This document shows, piece after piece, positions 23,652-32,928 of a stretch of 64,000 nucleotides of DNA (positions are counted from its first letter, which is position 1; every line of letters starts with the position of its first letter). This DNA comes from Eretmocerus hayati (taxonomy: Eukaryota; Arthropoda; Insecta; Hymenoptera; Aphelinidae), in the NCBI GenBank assembly GCA_029851415.1, contig CM056743.1, forward strand, positions 76,898,186 through 76,962,185, given 5' to 3'. The position numbers were made by a program, and so were the translations under genes. The notes under the pieces are model-generated. The model worked only from the letters and a program-made list of their open reading frames with translations, made no database searches and was not told the origin of the DNA.

Positions 23652-24441
23652 TGTCCGTTTGTCCTCAAGGTCACATCGTGTAGTCGATCCAAAGTCGAGT
23701 CTATCTTCAGGGAGTGGAGTCTCTCCAGTGGGACTAGGCCGCGTTCGACTATTGGGAGGTTTCTCCGCTTGAGGTGAAAGGGAACTGGAACTAATCTCAT
23801 CGGCTCAAGGTTGTTCATGGTTTGTGTTTTTCCACTCCGGGATTTGGAGGGAAGTTTCGAAATTCTATTGGTGAATTCATCATCTTCAGATCCGCTACCC
23901 TCTTGCGCAATAGTACTGAGCATTTTCCAAAAGCTCGGGAGTCCACTTCTCTTGCCTCCAGTCAGAGGGAGGGGTGTTGATCTGGCAATTATCTTTCTGG
24001 ATGGAGACATTTTCGTCCCCATAGCCTCCGGTGTGGGAATAGTGTTTGGGGGTATGAAAGAGTGTGCTATCCAATCCTCCACAATTTCATTTGATACCGT
24101 CTCCGTGCTCAAATAGGCTGGTAAGGATACAGTAGAGTGATTCAAGGAAGAGTTCGAGGAGTCTAGGTTCGGATCCGAGAAGATCAAATGGGTAGTGTCT
24201 TTACTCACAGGTTGATCGTCCCACCAATAGGTTTCACTCTTGCCAGGTTTCGAAACTTCTGGAAGAAATCTTGACCATCTCTTGGTAGATTGTGCGTCTG
24301 GTAAAAAACTTTCATGAGACGGTGCAATGGTACCAGGTGGTCCCTGTTTCTCTGGTGTATCTATATTTCCCTCTTCCTCGGTGTGTGATCGTCCAGATGA
24401 TGATTCAGTTGGATTGGATTCTTCATTATTGTCCAAGAGAT
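23648..24441 (-). pseudogene. pol: Element A pol linker between RNase H and integrase (distal half)
   Basis: A 262-codon open stretch, rich in Ser, Pro and acidic residues, with no catalytic motif. It continues the RNase H/linker block at 38863-37954, from which element B has separated it. Removing B with one copy of the 4-bp duplication keeps both blocks in one frame. It overlaps the next block by a few bases in another frame. Confidence 0.75.
24438..24441. repeat. Target-site duplication of element B, left copy (AGAT)
   Basis: AGAT directly precedes the left LTR. The same four bases follow the right LTR at 37954-37957. Confidence 0.85.
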
Positions 24442-25984
24442 TGTGACATCCCGATAGATGATACAGTTAAACAAATGCGGCTTTTAGAGCTGGCTCAATG
24501 CTCTGGGACGCGATTTCCTTGAAATTATAATCGATCTTAGACCGACTCTACGACTAATACTGATTTTACTTGAAAGGACTCATTTTTCAGAAATTAATTT
24601 TAACGAGTTTATTTGATTTAATTTTGCTTTACACAGAACTACCACAATCTAACGGCCTTGCGACTGGCTACCAGGGCCCGGTTAGATTGTTGAAAGAAAA
24701 AGAACGTAAAACTGACAGGTTGATGGACGGATTGACGGACGTGATTTAAATAATTAAGTAGTTTCATTCGAGACTTACTTTTTAATGATCGGATTATTCC
24801 TTGATACAAAGAGACGGTGGTGCTATAGTATTGTTTGAGTGTGGTTGCTCCCAGCTGTTGTACCAAGCTGGATCGGAAGTTATGCAGAAACAACGAGATT
24901 TGACAGACGACCCAAAAGGGACTGACTCGAGGGTTTTGCGTGGGCTGAATTTATAGGCTTGCCTCGTCAGGGCTGTCTTGTCCGGCTTGGTACAGTGGTG
25001 AGGGTAGTGTTTGGAGTCATTTTAGAGTGAGAAGCTAACCATACTGACAGAGATGAGTATATTTTGAGACTTCAAAATTTTCAAAAGATGGCACCACCGG
25101 TACTATATCTATGACGGTTACAATGTATAAAAATTCTCATTTTAATCTATCAATGTTCAAAATCTTATCTGTTATCCTAATGTAATAGTTTTATAAATAC
25201 TTTTTTTTGAGTTAGTTTTTTTTGTTTACATTTTTTGTTTGTTTTTAAGCTGGTTATTCGATTTTAGGATTCAAAATCAAGGGTTTAATAATGTAGTTTC
25301 TTACATCTAGCTTTTACATGCAAGGTTCCCTAATAATCTTTATAGGTGCAAACTTTACCAACATTGTTTCAAAAATTATACTCTATTCGATTTTTCTTTC
25401 TCCAAGTATAAATACTTTATGATTATATTTATTCTAAACAATACGCGAACAGAATTCTGATGATAAAAATTCAAAGGTAAAAGTTGTGTTTTTGCAAGAA
25501 ATTCTTTAGTATTGATATTTTTCGTTCTTGATTCTTTTTTTTTATCAATATTTTTACTTAACTTAGTTCATTTTTCCATAAAGTAAATTACTCGAAAATT
25601 TGCTCATCTATCAAACTATATATGATCCAAAAATAGCATTAGATTCAAACGGGGTCTTATTTTCTAATTTAAAACGCGAGCAAGATGTCGTTGAATATTC
25701 TAGGCTTTTCTATCCTAAGTTTTCTTTTCTGGACATTTCGAGGGAGAAAGCGCGGTATGACTCACGCTCCCGTTGCTCAAGGAAGATGCCGAAGCTGACC
25801 TTGCATACCTTTGCCGCGAGTAACCGGAGCGCGAGTACATACCGATTTTCCCTAAAAGTATTTATGGTAGGGCTCACGAGAGGTATACGATGGAAACTTC
25901 GAGAGAGCGAGAGCTTCTAAAAGTTTCGACTTTGAAAGTCTGTCAGGCTATTTTCGAGATTTCGAATTCGGCAGGGACGTCACA
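24442..25984 (-). repeat. Element B 3' LTR
   Basis: 1543 bp, starting TGTGACATCC and ending GGACGTCACA on the plus strand, with TG..CA ends. It is nearly identical to 36410-37953. Plus-strand open frames inside it (84 and 106 codons, seen in both LTRs) are probably chance. Confidence 0.97.
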
Positions 25985-26336
25985 CTCCCATACTTAAACG
26001 GTTGCTGGAGAGTCTCAAAGACTTGAACAGCAATCGTATGCCTCCGACGGTCATATCAAAATTCTTTGGAAAAATTGCGTCAAGTGGGGTGAAACTGGAA
26101 TTGTGGGTTGTGCTACATATGGTTGGAGTGATTCATAGTGAAATATAGGGAATGAGGTATACTGTACTCTGTGCAAGGTTCATCATTTCATCAAATCTCC
26201 GGACTGGTGATCAGTCAAAGTGAAATTCGACACATGATTATGTGATGCTTCTGCCGAAAGTCCCGGACTGCCATTGACAGTCAAAGCGGATATCGACACT
26301 CATCACGGTTTCTACACGGAAGTACAAGGAAGGTTC
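25985..26336 (-). other. Element B 3' untranslated region before the LTR
   Basis: About 350 bp between the env stop and the 3' LTR. The bases next to the LTR on the minus strand (AAGTATGGGAG) are purine-rich but imperfect as a polypurine tract. No gene is seen. Confidence 0.5.
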
Positions 26337-28358
26337 TCAAAGATGGAAGAATGATTTCTGAGGAGTTGATTCTGAGGGTTGGCGGAAGCTTTTATTGATC
26401 GGATGTTGACGTACAGATTCTTCAAAAGATGAATTAGGAAGGGTTGTATTGTCGGGTTGTTCATTTGAAAATGGCGTTTTCTGAAGAGGAGTAGGGAAGT
26501 CAGAGATTCGACGAGGGCCAGACTCAGCGTCCGATTCTGTTTTTCGGGATTTTTCATTCAAAAATATGAGAAAGTTTGTTAAAGTGCTCCAAACGGCACC
26601 GAGTAGGTGTATGGACCATCCAAAAGCTTCGTGAAGTGCATATCCTCGAAGGAATACACTTATCACTGCCTTTACGATCTGGAATATGAATAGGATTGCG
26701 ATGAGTCCGGCGCTGGCTGAACCGAAGGTGACAAACTTGTCCCATAAGTGTGACCAGGCGGATTGAACAATATGAGCGACGGCTTCTTCATTGAGAAGTT
26801 TGAACATGGCTCCATCGGCATTGGTGGTTGGTTGGTAGTGGATTTCCCTAGCTAAGTCATTTAAGACAGCGGGCCTTTCCACTGGAAACATGATATGTTC
26901 ACGCAGTTCTTCGAGGTCCCTATCAGTATAGATTCCAGCGGTTGCGAGATTGGATGGGTTCGTATACTTCCACGTCATTTTAGACATAGGTTGTATCACA
27001 GTAGGGGGAAGGGTTTCTATGGGGCGTGGCATCATACGGTACCATATCCCTCCGACTTGATAATAAGGGGGTAAGAATGCGTTGCATGCAATTTTTGTGC
27101 CTCTGCTCTTCAAAATATGGGTGCGAGAAGTAAGTAATCTAGTTCTGTTCTGATGAAGTACTGGGAGTTCGGCATAACATTCTTCTGTATGTTCAATGCG
27201 AACCTCTACGGGGATGCATTTGATGATATGAACTACTTCTCCTGTCACAACTGCCATGTGACCAGGGCCTTTCATCAAATTGAAAGCAAATTCGTCAGGA
27301 GATTGAGTCGCGATTGCCAAAGAATTTTTGATTGTTTGCCGTTCAAGGTCGCAATGATGTAGTATGACGTCTCTGTATAATTCTTTGATTTGATTTCTCA
27401 TGTGGCGTTCCACGTAAACGAATTTAGAGTTCATGTATGTGAAAAGATCAAGATTGTATACCAAAGTTTTAGTGTTAGCTGCGAAGCTCTCACCCTTCAC
27501 GGTTTCAAAAATTAATAATTTAGGATGCTCTGTATGGATAACAGTGTAGCCACACACCATTTCTTTCGATTTCTGGGCTAATGCAAATGTTATACCTTGA
27601 GAGTTAAGAGAATATACATTTTGAAAAGAGTTAGACTTATAATCTTTCATCTTATCAGCATATCCTTCATAAAGTATACTATACCGATCAAAACGACACT
27701 TATCTACTGGAATAGAATCCCAAAAAGTATATCCTCCATCCATATCTACACATGATTTTTCTGAAAGCAAACACAACGTACCTGACCGTAAGTGTATATG
27801 GTTTGAATCGTGAGAAACTCTAGCGGTGTACTGTGTCAAAGTTATTTTCAAAGTTCCTTGTACAACCACAGATTGCCAAGTGCCGTATGGATCAGAGTAA
27901 GCAGCTCCGTTGCATTTACCTTCAGAATCAACAAAACCAGCAAACGTGATACTATGAGTAATACTATGATTTACACGAAGACCATTAATAACGTGCCCAT
28001 TGCTGAGCTTATAAGATCCAGTTTTGTGGATCTCATTGCACGAGTCTGCACCGACTTCAGTGACGTATTCGATTTCTCCGTTGCTGACTATTGAATTGTG
28101 TGAGAACATTCCACATGTATGAATGGTGCGATGAATTTCAAGTTTGCATTGGATAACGTTGGTTTGCGTGAATTCATCAATTTGGAGCAGCTGGATGTAT
28201 TGTTTTGAAATTTCAACCCCATCTTTCGGAATATTGCATTCTCCAACTTCAATCAACGAAAGAGTGGTCACGTTTAGGGATCTCGCTCCACAATCGTAAC
28301 CAATCATCCCACGTACAGCTACTATAGCTTGTAATAATATGATTAGGACAGTCATCAT
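26337..28358 (-). CDS. env: Env of element B, non-F type class membrane glycoprotein, possibly chuvirus-like
   Basis: A 673-residue intact frame, 43 bp after the pol stop. Residues 1-17 form a signal peptide. The ectodomain is Cys-rich with several N-glycosylation sites. A hydrophobic membrane segment lies at about 550-570, and a second hydrophobic stretch at about 580-600, followed by a 73-residue polar tail. There is no furin site plus fusion peptide of the baculovirus F kind. The N-terminal Cys pattern (YDCG..LNVTT..GEC) and a later GIWY box recall glycoproteins of chuvirus-like negative-strand RNA viruses, which are known to be captured by insect LTR elements. That link is from memory of the family layout and needs a profile search. 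A membrane glycoprotein in env position is clear. Confidence 0.8.
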   Translation of the reverse strand: MMTVLIILLQAIVAVRGMIGYDCGARSLNVTTLSLIEVGECNIPKDGVEISKQYIQLLQIDEFTQTNVIQCKLEIHRTIHTCGMFSHNSIVSNGEIEYVTEVGADSCNEIHKTGSYKLSNGHVINGLRVNHSITHSITFAGFVDSEGKCNGAAYSDPYGTWQSVVVQGTLKITLTQYTARVSHDSNHIHLRSGTLCLLSEKSCVDMDGGYTFWDSIPVDKCRFDRYSILYEGYADKMKDYKSNSFQNVYSLNSQGITFALAQKSKEMVCGYTVIHTEHPKLLIFETVKGESFAANTKTLVYNLDLFTYMNSKFVYVERHMRNQIKELYRDVILHHCDLERQTIKNSLAIATQSPDEFAFNLMKGPGHMAVVTGEVVHIIKCIPVEVRIEHTEECYAELPVLHQNRTRLLTSRTHILKSRGTKIACNAFLPPYYQVGGIWYRMMPRPIETLPPTVIQPMSKMTWKYTNPSNLATAGIYTDRDLEELREHIMFPVERPAVLNDLAREIHYQPTTNADGAMFKLLNEEAVAHIVQSAWSHLWDKFVTFGSASAGLIAILFIFQIVKAVISVFLRGYALHEAFGWSIHLLGAVWSTLTNFLIFLNEKSRKTESDAESGPRRISDFPTPLQKTPFSNEQPDNTTLPNSSFEESVRQHPINKSFRQPSESTPQKSFFHL

Positions 28359-28401
28359 CGTAAGGATTCTGTGAACATATCAAAATTGGATTAGTATTGC
28401 T

Positions 28402-31400
28402 CTAACCATTATCTACATTAGAGAGTTTCGTCTTTCTGGCTTTAGCTGGTGGTACGACTTCAAAATTTATGTGTGAAATCCGAAGCCTATTCGCATGGAC
28501 TATTTTACTGCCTTTCTTAGTCTGGATTTTGACGTTATGTCTCTTGAATACTTCGAGAATTTTATGTGGACCAGAATAATGATTGTCAAATTTTCCAGGC
28601 TTTGGACCAGACAGGAGGAAAACATAGTCGCCTACTTTGAAATCAACGACGTTTAGACGTCTATCATGGTACTTCTTCGAACGGAATTTCGAAGAGAGTA
28701 AATTCTCATAAGCCATTTTTTGTATGCCATTGAGTCTAGTGACCAAGTCTTGCACGTACCCTTGATAAGTAGGAACAAGGTCTCCTTCTCGGAGAGGAGC
28801 ACTAGACGGAAGTCTTGGTAATCGACCGAATACAATCTCGTAAGGGGTGAATTTAGTGCTGCTGTGAACCGAACTATTTACATTGAGCATACATAAATCT
28901 AGCCAAGAACACCAGTCATTGTCTGAGTCTGTGTACATTTTGAGAAACTGAGCAAGACCATGATGCGAGCGCTCGAGGGAAGCATTCCCCTGAGGTCGAT
29001 ATGGGGTTGTACGTACCTTTTTGATACGAAATCTTTGAGCAATTCGTTTCATCAATTGACTCATAAAATTCTGTCCTTGATCAGTTAGGATAGTTTTGGG
29101 ACATCCGAATATGCAGATGAACTTTTTTACAAAAGCGTTCGCTACAGTTGTGGCGAGCATGTTCTCGAGTGGCGCGGCCATGCAGAATTTCGAGAGACAG
29201 TCTTGCATTGTCAGAATGTACTCGTAACCAGCTCGAGATTTCTTAAGTGGACCGACGATATCAAGGGCTACTTTTTCAAAAACTGCTCCGGGAGTATCAG
29301 TAATGATCATCGGTTGTTTCGTCTTGACACGTACGAGTTTTTTCAATTGACATTCTAGACATTGTTGAACGCGACGCTGTATATCATCTTTCATATTTTC
29401 CCAAAAATATTGTCGTTTGATACGGTTGTATGTTTTGGATACACCTCTGTGACCGCCTACAGGCGATGCATGCAATTCTTCAAAAATCTCGGCACGTTTA
29501 TCGGACGGAACGTATACCAGTTCGCCAGTACAAACGACGATTTTAATCTCAGTCTTTGTAAATACCAACTCGAAAAGTTCTAACACATCTGACCACGGGA
29601 TACCTAGTATTTCGGTGCTTTCAGCTACGTTCAGGACGGTTTGGCCGTGTTTTATCAGCAAGTCTCTCATGAGCACGAAAACTATGTAAATTCTCGTTCT
29701 AATCAGTTCAAGTGACTCTACTTCATCTGTGCTTATACAGAGGGCGTAGTAATGACCGTTCTTTCGAGGTGTCAACTCAATTTCACCTATATTCAACGTT
29801 TTGAGATCTGGTAGTTTTTTCGCACTTTTAAGAGCTTCAGCGCCTTTGTCGCACGGTGAGCCAGAAGAGGAAACAAAGTAAGCTACGTTACCCGCGCGAC
29901 CTTGTATCTGTTCGCCGATAGTTGTGAACCTATCAAAATCTAATTGATCCGGCAGAGCGGCGTTAGAACCGATCGATTCAATATCGATGTCATCTGCGTC
30001 GGAAGCGTGAGACTCAGAAGAACTCACATCAGGATCTGGAGGTTTTTTTGGTCGCGGCGGAGCACTGATATCGTCTGACGAGTGTTGGGGTAGCGGGTCA
30101 GGAGTTTTGCTATCAGAACGACTCGTTTTTTGCGCGGATGCGGTCTTCTTCGGACGTCCGCGTTCGCGTTTTTCGGCGGTTACAGTTGTTTGAGCGACTT
30201 TGTTCGAGTGGACAGTAGTTTGGTCAACCGCGTTTGGAGTTTCTAACCGTTTTTGTCGAGCACGTGTGGTAACATTAACTTCGGCGGATTCGACTGGGTT
30301 CCGAGATAAAGCATCAGCAGCTGCGTTAGCTTTAGAACTCTTATGAACAATGGAATATTCATAACAGGAAAGCTTGAAACGCCACTTCATCATTCTCGCG
30401 TTCAGATTGGCAGTTTTGAAGTACTTGAGAGCCTCGTTGTCAGTATAAACAGTGACTTTACGCCCGTATACATAAGTTCTGAAAGTTTTGAAAGCATGCA
30501 GGATCGCAAGAGCCTCTTTTTCGTAGATTTCCAGATTGACTTCTCCGCCACGAAGGACTCTACTAGTATAAGCAATGGGATGATCCTTGCCCCACTCGCC
30601 TTGAGACAATATTCCAGAAATCGCCCAGCTCGATGCATCGGTGATTATATTATAATGATTTGATGAAAGATCCGGATAAGCTAACACTGGGGCAGTACAG
30701 AGGAGCTCTTCGAGTTTCTGGAACGATTTTTCGGCTTTGTCAGACCATTCAAAAGTCACGTCTTTCATCAGCAGTTTTGTGAGGGGTTTGGCTATGCCAG
30801 CAAAGTTTTCAATGAATCGTCTGTAATAACCGGCCAGACCAAGAAACTGTCGAACGTTTTTGACGGTTTTAGGCGTGGGAAAATGTTCAACTGCCTCAAT
30901 CTTTTTTGGGTCTGGGCTGAGTCCTGCAGCGTTTAATTTGTGGCCGAGGTAAATGACTTCGCGCTTGAGAAACTCGCATTTACTTAGCTGCAATTTGACA
31001 CCTGCTTCACGTAACCTAGCAAATAGCTCTAAAATACTCTCCAAATGTTCTTTTAAAGTCTTGGAAAAGACCACAATGTCGTCGACGTACCCGTAGACGT
31101 TTTTCAAGCCGCGAATTAAATTATCGATAAATCGCTGAAAAATCGCAGGACTATTCTTTGCCCCGAACGGACATCGTTTGAAATGGAAGTGACCAGCTGG
31201 ACTACTGAATGCGGTCTTCTCCTTATCTCTAGGATCCATGGGGATCTGATAAAAGCCTTGGGCCAAGTCCAGTGTCGTAAAATAGACCGCACCACGAGCA
31301 CGATCGAAAATTTGAGTTATATCTGGGAATGGGTAACCGTCACTAATCGTGTTTTCGTTCAGTTTCCTAAAATCAATGACCAAACGCCACCGGGGTTTGC

Positions 31401-32928
31401 CATCAGGGCCTGGTTTCTTTTTGACTATCCATATTGGTGAGTTGTACGGGGATTTCGAAGATTCAACAACATCTAATTTGTACAATTCTTCGACCTGTCT
31501 GTTGATTTCATCATTAAGGGCGTGAGGGAATTTATACTGTTTGCAATTGACTGGATCAGCATTTCCAGTGTCTATGCGAGCCATTACTAAATCTGTACAC
31601 GGTAACACTTCGCCCTGAACGTAGAACACATCTGAATTTTCGCGAACCAACTTGTGGACAAATTCAGTCTCTTCCTCATCAAGTCCGTCAGTATTCACTG
31701 AATCTAAGAGTGATGCCTCATTACCAGTATACAAGTATTGTACTTCAGAAATTTCTATCGAGTCGGTGAAGCAAATACCGTCGATTTCGGGAGAAGTTGC
31801 TTCGATGTTCAGTATTGTTTCGATTTGGTATAGAGAGGTATTGAAGCAATGAACAGTGCCTATACTGTCGTTTTTAAATATTTCTCGTGCCAAAGAATCG
31901 TCAGTGATCTGGGAAGGGATCTTTTCGAATTGAGAATTACTTTCGTCTACACAAGTTTGATCTGATGCCTCTGCCGACTCGGGTTCTCGAGTTTGTGAAC
32001 TATCAGAGTCTGACGTGTTCTCAGCATGGTTTTCAGCACTCTCAGATTCTTTGTTAGAAAAGTTGACAGAAGTACTAGTCGATGTCCCGCAAAATTTAGG
32101 CTCTTGAAGTGAATTACGAATAAATGGTTGCACAATGTCGCCGATTTTCATCACATGATGTTCAAAGTTCAGGATGGCTTCTGCCTTCGACAAAAATTCT
32201 GCTCCGATAATACCTGCAGCAGGAAGTTCATGTTCATCAGCGACTACCAGAAATCTCGTGTCGACTCCGAATAATTTTGCTTCAATACTACCGAGCGTTG
32301 GTACATAACCGTCGCCTATTCCTTTTATGTAAATGTCACCATTGTCGATCATTTCAGCATCATGTGGCAACATGCAATGTTTGACCATATTCATTTCAGC
32401 GCCAGAATCTACAAGAAATTTTTCAACTGACTTTGTTGGAGGGTTTTTAACGTCAATGAAAGGTAGCAATAGACCGGTTTCTCTTCGAATATTCACCATT
32501 CTGGCACAAGCAACGTCAAAAAATGGATTGGCTCTATTTTGCATGGGAATCGGTTCATTATCGACGAGCATGTAGTTATACTTGAAATTCAACTCAACAT
32601 TTCGTTGTAAGAAAAAGTCCATCCCAAGTATTCCTTCAAATGGCACGGGGAATGAATCTGGAACAATTTGAAACTCGGCGTATTTGCCAATAATTTTCAT
32701 AAGTACAGCTCCGAGAGTCGGCATGAGATTTGTACCAAAACCTTTCATCATACAGATTTTATTTTTGTTGATTATGTTTGGATTCGGCAAGGCGCTTACA
32801 CGGAGCACGTTGATTTCCGAGCCACTGTCTAACATGATGTCAAGAGGGTCATGGGTTGCAGATACTCTAATGTCGATGAACGGTATGAATTTAGTCGAAT
32901 TTTTTAATCGAATGGAAGCAACTCGCAC
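28402..32928 (-). CDS. pol: Pol of element B: two protease domains, RT, RNase H, AT-hook linker, integrase
   Basis: 1508 residues, uninterrupted, in the -1 frame relative to gag, overlapping gag by 25 bp. Two retropepsin-like domains lie in tandem, with LDSGSE at about 34 and VDSGAE at about 174; both are followed by KG.G...PTLG and a GI(L/I)G box. RT covers about 490-720 with YVDD at 614-617. RNase H covers about 760-875 (TDAS, YTDNEAL, ADALSRNP). A linker of about 270 residues carries a GRP AT-hook-like core at about 923-928. Integrase has H1153, H1160, C1190, C1193 and the D1223/D1283/E1319 triad, then a C-terminal domain. The first codon given is GTG, because translation is probably by frameshift from gag and has no own ATG there. 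Confidence 0.97.
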   Translation of the reverse strand: MRVASIRLKNSTKFIPFIDIRVSATHDPLDIMLDSGSEINVLRVSALPNPNIINKNKICMMKGFGTNLMPTLGAVLMKIIGKYAEFQIVPDSFPVPFEGILGMDFFLQRNVELNFKYNYMLVDNEPIPMQNRANPFFDVACARMVNIRRETGLLLPFIDVKNPPTKSVEKFLVDSGAEMNMVKHCMLPHDAEMIDNGDIYIKGIGDGYVPTLGSIEAKLFGVDTRFLVVADEHELPAAGIIGAEFLSKAEAILNFEHHVMKIGDIVQPFIRNSLQEPKFCGTSTSTSVNFSNKESESAENHAENTSDSDSSQTREPESAEASDQTCVDESNSQFEKIPSQITDDSLAREIFKNDSIGTVHCFNTSLYQIETILNIEATSPEIDGICFTDSIEISEVQYLYTGNEASLLDSVNTDGLDEEETEFVHKLVRENSDVFYVQGEVLPCTDLVMARIDTGNADPVNCKQYKFPHALNDEINRQVEELYKLDVVESSKSPYNSPIWIVKKKPGPDGKPRWRLVIDFRKLNENTISDGYPFPDITQIFDRARGAVYFTTLDLAQGFYQIPMDPRDKEKTAFSSPAGHFHFKRCPFGAKNSPAIFQRFIDNLIRGLKNVYGYVDDIVVFSKTLKEHLESILELFARLREAGVKLQLSKCEFLKREVIYLGHKLNAAGLSPDPKKIEAVEHFPTPKTVKNVRQFLGLAGYYRRFIENFAGIAKPLTKLLMKDVTFEWSDKAEKSFQKLEELLCTAPVLAYPDLSSNHYNIITDASSWAISGILSQGEWGKDHPIAYTSRVLRGGEVNLEIYEKEALAILHAFKTFRTYVYGRKVTVYTDNEALKYFKTANLNARMMKWRFKLSCYEYSIVHKSSKANAAADALSRNPVESAEVNVTTRARQKRLETPNAVDQTTVHSNKVAQTTVTAEKRERGRPKKTASAQKTSRSDSKTPDPLPQHSSDDISAPPRPKKPPDPDVSSSESHASDADDIDIESIGSNAALPDQLDFDRFTTIGEQIQGRAGNVAYFVSSSGSPCDKGAEALKSAKKLPDLKTLNIGEIELTPRKNGHYYALCISTDEVESLELIRTRIYIVFVLMRDLLIKHGQTVLNVAESTEILGIPWSDVLELFELVFTKTEIKIVVCTGELVYVPSDKRAEIFEELHASPVGGHRGVSKTYNRIKRQYFWENMKDDIQRRVQQCLECQLKKLVRVKTKQPMIITDTPGAVFEKVALDIVGPLKKSRAGYEYILTMQDCLSKFCMAAPLENMLATTVANAFVKKFICIFGCPKTILTDQGQNFMSQLMKRIAQRFRIKKVRTTPYRPQGNASLERSHHGLAQFLKMYTDSDNDWCSWLDLCMLNVNSSVHSSTKFTPYEIVFGRLPRLPSSAPLREGDLVPTYQGYVQDLVTRLNGIQKMAYENLLSSKFRSKKYHDRRLNVVDFKVGDYVFLLSGPKPGKFDNHYSGPHKILEVFKRHNVKIQTKKGSKIVHANRLRISHINFEVVPPAKARKTKLSNVDNG

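Noticed and set aside
25600..25920. 106-codon plus-strand frame in both LTRs of element B (also 37569-37889)
   Set aside because: Antisense to the element and duplicated only because the LTRs are. No motif seen.
28653..31301. Several 60-106 codon frames opposite or out of frame within pol
   Set aside because: Shadows of the 1508-residue pol frame.
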